Source: Myoxocephalus aenaeus
Lineage: Eukaryota > Chordata > Actinopteri > Perciformes > Cottidae
Assembly: GCA_038501785.1 (NCBI GenBank)
Contig: JBAMJR010000006.1
Location: forward strand, 3,416,001-3,480,000
DNA: 64,000 nucleotides
Direction of reading: 5' to 3'
Part shown: positions 56,740 to 64,000 of the stretch, piece by piece
Layout of the letters: each line of letters starts with the position of its first letter
Numbering within the stretch: position 1 is the stretch's first letter
Translations under genes and position numbers: made by a program
The notes under the pieces: model-generated
What the model saw: the letters and a program-made list of their open reading frames with translations, nothing else
Told to the model about the DNA's origin: nothing
The model's database searches: none

Positions 56740-57130
56740 CTGGTTGTAGCACTAGATGTCTTTTGGCAGATATATATCTGCAGATATCTTTTCCACGAGC
56801 CGCGCGACAGCGTGCAGAGCTTCATATGTGACGAGCGCAGTCCAGATGTGCTGCACTTGGAGCATGTTTGCCAGGCGGCGGGTTGGATCTGTCCTTGGTT
56901 CTGAAGTGTTGTTCACATCGGCAAGTCTGACAAACTCCGCTCGGTGCTCTCCAACTTGTGTCTGCCGGTCACCGTGCGCACAGCAAGCCTACACACCGGA
57001 GCAACACAGCCCACCGCCCATGTGCGCGTGTGTCTACTCGCATCGACGGTTATGATGCGCGACGGATTCTGCCAGCTGGACTGAGAGTCAAGCGAATCTA
57101 AACGAATCTGTGATCACACTTACACATTGC
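56740..57130 (-). other. Probable grm2 first (untranslated) exon and promoter side
   Basis: GC-rich, CpG-bearing block directly upstream of a strong minus-strand donor and downstream (in grm2 sense) of a long GA tract. The plus-strand open frame here is best seen as a by-product of composition. Exon start unknown. Confidence 0.4.
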
Positions 57131-57223
57131 TATCTATTGGCCGTTTCTCTTCGGTAAGTGAATTAAATCAACTTCAAAACAATAAGTGCTGAGGGATCCT
57201 CGCGCAGCGCGCTCTCTCGCGCG

Positions 57224-60741
<3,518 letters not shown>

Positions 60742-61025
60742 CCGTACTTTTCGGGTTATAAGCCGCTCCTACGGCTGATCAGTGTCCCCGCTGTAGCAAG
60801 CTAGTAGCGCTTCTGCTGCTACCGGCCACTGCTGCTGCTACTGCCCGCTGCTGCTGCTACTGCCCGCGTCGAGCCTGGTCCCGCTACCTTCGGTGGTTTT
60901 CAGGGAGCTAGCGGAAGTTAGCGGGGAAGTGACGGAGCGCTAGCAGGAGCCCCAGCTGGCTACAGCGGGGAGCTGTCGGGGACACTGACCGAAGGCAGTA
61001 GCGGCTTATAACCCGAAAAGTACGG
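60742..61025. mobile_element. Near-palindromic MITE flanked by TA
   Basis: Including the flanking TA, the first 28 bp (TACCGTACTTTTCGGGTTAT onward) are a perfect inverted copy of the last 28. Inner arms also pair (CAGTGTCCCCGCTGTAGC near 60780 with GCTACAGCGGGG and CGGGGACACTG near 60960-60988). TA at 60740-60741 and 61026-61027 is the expected Tc1/mariner/pogo target duplication. No coding capacity. Confidence 0.88.
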
Positions 61026-61027
61026 TA

Positions 61028-63104
61028 TTTACTTGAAACTGGCGTATACGACTTTTCTCACACTTGATAACACATGCTGCACTTCCCTTTGAGCTGCCTG
61101 CAACCTCGACGTGAGCGCTGCTCTCTGCGACAAGCTCGGTGTGATCCCTTGTTTGTTGGAAAATAAAGGATATGGATATGACTGGACACACATTCAAGCC
61201 AGTGTGGGTCATTAGGTGGTCTTTCAGGCTGCAGCTGCCATATTTATTTCAGAGGGAAAGAGAGAAAAGAATGAAAAGGGAAAAACAAGCAGAAACTAGA
61301 GACCATCCTGCAATGGGATCAAACACCAGCCGAGATGCCAAATAGGGCCAGGTGCATGAGGTGAAAGGCCATTTCCCCACTTCCTTCCGTCTTTCTTGGA
61401 TCACACCCATCTTCAAATTTGGCCTTCATTTTAATCTCAACTACATCCCAGTGAAGTTTTGTGATTGGGTCTTGCAAAGTTGTGACAAAATCTGTCCACA
61501 AATAGACAGACTGTCAGGCAAATATAAACACCTGGCAAAGGCCTCTGTGGCATCTCCAGGACCATATTTTGTCATGATGACACACACACATACTCGCAAG
61601 GTGAAAACCATATCAGCGTCGCTGTTGCAGCTGGTAATTAGCCTGTGCAAAGAGACAGCAGATGGGAGAAAGGCTGAGAAAGTAAAATAACAATATGACG
61701 GCTGTACAGAAAGTGAAGACGCTGGGAATGGATGTGTGAGGAAAATTTTAGGAAGTAAGAGGCCAGATGTAAATGAGAGGTAGAGTAACAGCTTTGCTTT
61801 CACTAATAGTGAAATTAATATTACTTTTATATCACTTGCCTTGTCATCTTTCTCCTTGACTGATCATGTTAGCAGGCTCACAATGAGCATGTCCTCAATC
61901 ACACGAGTGCACGTGAGAACTACACGAAGAAGGTTATTATGCATTCATTCACACCTTCCTCTTTGGAAATGAAGTCAATTTTATATCAAAATATGTGCAT
62001 TAGCAACAGAGCTATGTCAACACACCTTGTGAAAATACACTCAACACTTCTTACAAAGCACACATTTTCAGTCAAAACACAATATTAAAAAACAAACCGT
62101 ATAGATCATTATGTGAAGTCTATGTGCTTATAGTCATTTCAATGCCTTAATGAATGAAACTAAGGCCCTTTGTAATAAAGAAGTAAAAAAACTAAAAACA
62201 GAATTCCATCTATGTTTGTCAAACAATCCTTGAACAAAAGTCGTGTTAGTAATGCAAGTAATGGTTAGCTTCAGCACAGCAACTTAGACATTTCAAGTAA
62301 AATGCTTTTTTTCATAACATATACTCAGTTCAGTCATCTTGTATTCATCATTTTGACAAACATCATCACATGTAAAAATGTTTCAAGAAACTCAGGTTAC
62401 CTGAATAAGTTCTGCAGATTTAAAGTGGTTTATTTTCTGTCAGCAACATCTAGCACATTTGAATAGTTTCACTTTAAAAAGGTGATTAAAAGAGTAAATA
62501 ATAAGTCTGGTTATATTATATATTTCCGTCTTATTATCAACAGATCAAAAGACCAAAATTTGCTAATCATTCTAACAAGTGCAAGTGTAGCCCCGATACC
62601 ACATATTCACCATGGACCTCCTGTGTTGCTCAATAAGTTTTAGAAACACGTCAGTGAGACATACTTTCACTGGGTGACACGTTCCTTCTCTACAATGCAC
62701 GATACTTTATTTGGAGTTGCATACATCGCCGTGCTGCTTACTTAAGCACCAAATGTGGATTAATCTACTATTTAATCCTCTTTGTGTAACATTTGCTAAA
62801 AACTACAGTGATCAGCTGTTTTAGGGAAAACATTTTTTAGGAATGACACCTTATATTCATGAGCGATTCATCCATACGGTAAAATGGGCTCTCAGGGCAG
62901 GGAAGTCTGAACGTATTGAGAAACACAGCGTTAGTTTTGGTCTTTTCATAAAAATTGTTCACAATACCAGGAATATAGAATATCACCTTCCCTTTAACAT
63001 TTCCCCATTTGGACATGAACCCATCCTTGAACTAACTTTTATCATTTGAACTTCTCAATTTCAATCCTCTTTTTTTTCCTCAACTAATGTCTCTCACTGA
63101 ACTG
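61028..63104. other. Spacer downstream of tex264
   Basis: No supported exon; presumably includes tex264 3'UTR near 63104. Open frames around 61319-61803 overlap on both strands and show no family features. Confidence 0.45.
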
Positions 63105-63385
63105 TTACTCCTCTCCTCCAGCAGCACCCCACCACTCCGGAGCCTCTGGGGTCTTTGTGTTGGAGTCTCTGGGAAGCCGCTCTTCTCTCTCTGCCTGCTG
63201 TCCACCAGTCTGCTCCCAGTCCAGCTCTTTAAGCGAGGTTCCCCTGGAGCTTCTCCCTCTGTACTCTCTATCCCCTTGATCCTGGATAGCCACAGAGCGG
63301 ACAGAGGACCCCGCCAGGGACGTCTCTCTGCTGTCCGACAGGAGAACCCCGCTCCCCGAGCTGCATTCACTGTTTGAGTCTGCAC
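63105..63385 (-). CDS. tex264: Last coding exon of a TEX264-like ER-phagy receptor
   Basis: Minus-strand exon after acceptor CACTGCTCTAG (phase 1), 93 codons ending TAA at 63105; the rest of the gene is beyond the window. The encoded tail is Ser/Glu-rich and disordered: SSGSGVLLSDSRETSLAGSS, then DREYRGRSSRGTSLKELDWE, ending PEWWGAAGGEE. Human TEX264 ends in a similar tail with SPGSRETSAA, SSRGWDD and the LC3-interacting motif SSFEELDLE. Here the motif region reads TSLKELDWE. In human TEX264 lies next to GRM2 in the same orientation, as here. TEX264 is an ER membrane protein that binds LC3/GABARAP and p97. The call rests on tail similarity plus synteny; the conserved N-terminal domain is not visible. 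Confidence 0.75.
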
Positions 63386-64000
63386 CTAGAGCAGTGATAA
63401 AACAAAAGGGAGGGATGGACAGATGGTGAGAGGAGTTCTATAAACAAACACTGCATGAGAAACTCTAGGCTGCCCAAAAATACAGTGCTGGGATTCAACC
63501 AAAATCTGCATGACGGGAGTTGAGCTGCACTATGACTTCAGCTCAAGAGAACTACCGTCTCTTCCACAATTTGTGCTTCATTTTAAAACAGACTCATCAA
63601 TTATTTGGAAATCATATGCTTTGAGGAAAATGTATTCATACATGTATGAATATCTTCAAATTAATTGTCAGTTAGTATATCACTTGTTTCAAATATGCTT
63701 TCGAGAGGTTGTTCAAATAGTTCAAGGCCGTACAAAGTGTGGAGTCTACAGCCACGCTTGTGACTAACATGCTCACAAAGACAATGTTAACATACTTATA
63801 CCATGTTCATGTTTCGTTAAGCATTTGAACTTACACACATTTGCTGATTAGCTTTCAACAGTACAGCTGAGACCGCATGGGAATGTCATTATCTATGCAC
63901 ACATTACGTAAAGAGCTGAATAAGTTAAAGCGTTGACCTAATGATGGCACTGGATGGGAAGTCAGGGCCTCACCAACGTTATTACAAGTCATCCGAAAGG
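63386..64000 (-). other. tex264 intron (part)
   Basis: No further exon recognised up to the window end. A third copy of the dispersed repeat starts at about 63930. Confidence 0.5.
63930..64000 (+). repeat. Dispersed fish repeat, copy 3 (cut by window end)
   Basis: GTTGACCTAATGATGGCACT then GTTATTACAAGTCATCC, matching copies at 6.1 kb and 41.2 kb. Confidence 0.65.

Noticed and set aside
56756..57055. Plus-strand 99-codon frame beginning MSFGRYISADIF
   Set aside because: Cys/Ala/Arg-rich composition expected from a CpG-rich block; better explained as the untranslated start of grm2 on the other strand.

Overview
This window is teleost fish nuclear DNA. The genes have many short GT-AG introns, the encoded proteins align over their length with vertebrate families, and the spacers carry fish-type repeats (tRNA-headed SINEs, hAT and TA-flanked MITEs, LINE 3' ends) and long (CA)n, (TA)n, (GA)n and (GAA)n tracts. 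I saw no prokaryotic operon, CRISPR array, phage or virus. Gene names rest on my memory of protein families; no search was run.

Left part (1-14 kb). A 5'-truncated LINE with a perfect 14-bp target duplication lies at 184-827. An oxytocin/isotocin receptor gene (oxtr, +, 3111-6815, two coding exons) follows. Tail-to-tail with it is a decayed caveolin-3-type gene (-, about 8255-9510) with an in-frame stop and several frame changes. Next comes an intact three-exon CAV2-like caveolin gene (-, 10563-12361). The order CAV2-like then CAV1/3-like on one strand mirrors the mammalian CAV2-CAV1 pair, and CAV3 lies beside OXTR in mammals.

Middle part (18-31.6 kb). A single-exon orphan receptor of the GPR61/GPR62 type (-, 18132-19412), a five-exon BEN-domain protein gene (-, 23563-25667), and rrp9 (+, 26565-31580, 15 coding exons), the U3 snoRNP WD40 protein. 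The BEN gene and rrp9 are head-to-head across about 0.9 kb containing two CCAAT boxes.

Right part (33-64 kb). grm2 (-, 33404-52863), a group II metabotropic glutamate receptor with five coding exons, a 12.6-kb first coding intron and a probable upstream 5'UTR exon near 56.7-57.1 kb. The window ends with the last coding exon of a gene that looks like tex264 (-, 63105-63385). In human, RRP9, GPR62, GRM2 and TEX264 cluster on 3p21 and OXTR/CAV3 lie on 3p25, so both segments are joined here.

I did not find a wholly new multi-gene system. The most notable items are the caveolin-3 relic beside a retained CAV2-like gene, a changed core residue at the place of the TEX264 LC3-interacting motif, a Leu-to-Gln change in grm2 TM6, two elements about 1.1 kb apart that share terminal repeats and target sequence, and a near-palindromic TA-flanked MITE. 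The genes serve separate jobs (neuropeptide and glutamate signalling, an orphan receptor, ribosome biogenesis, chromatin binding, caveolae, ER-phagy); their grouping is conserved synteny, not a pathway.
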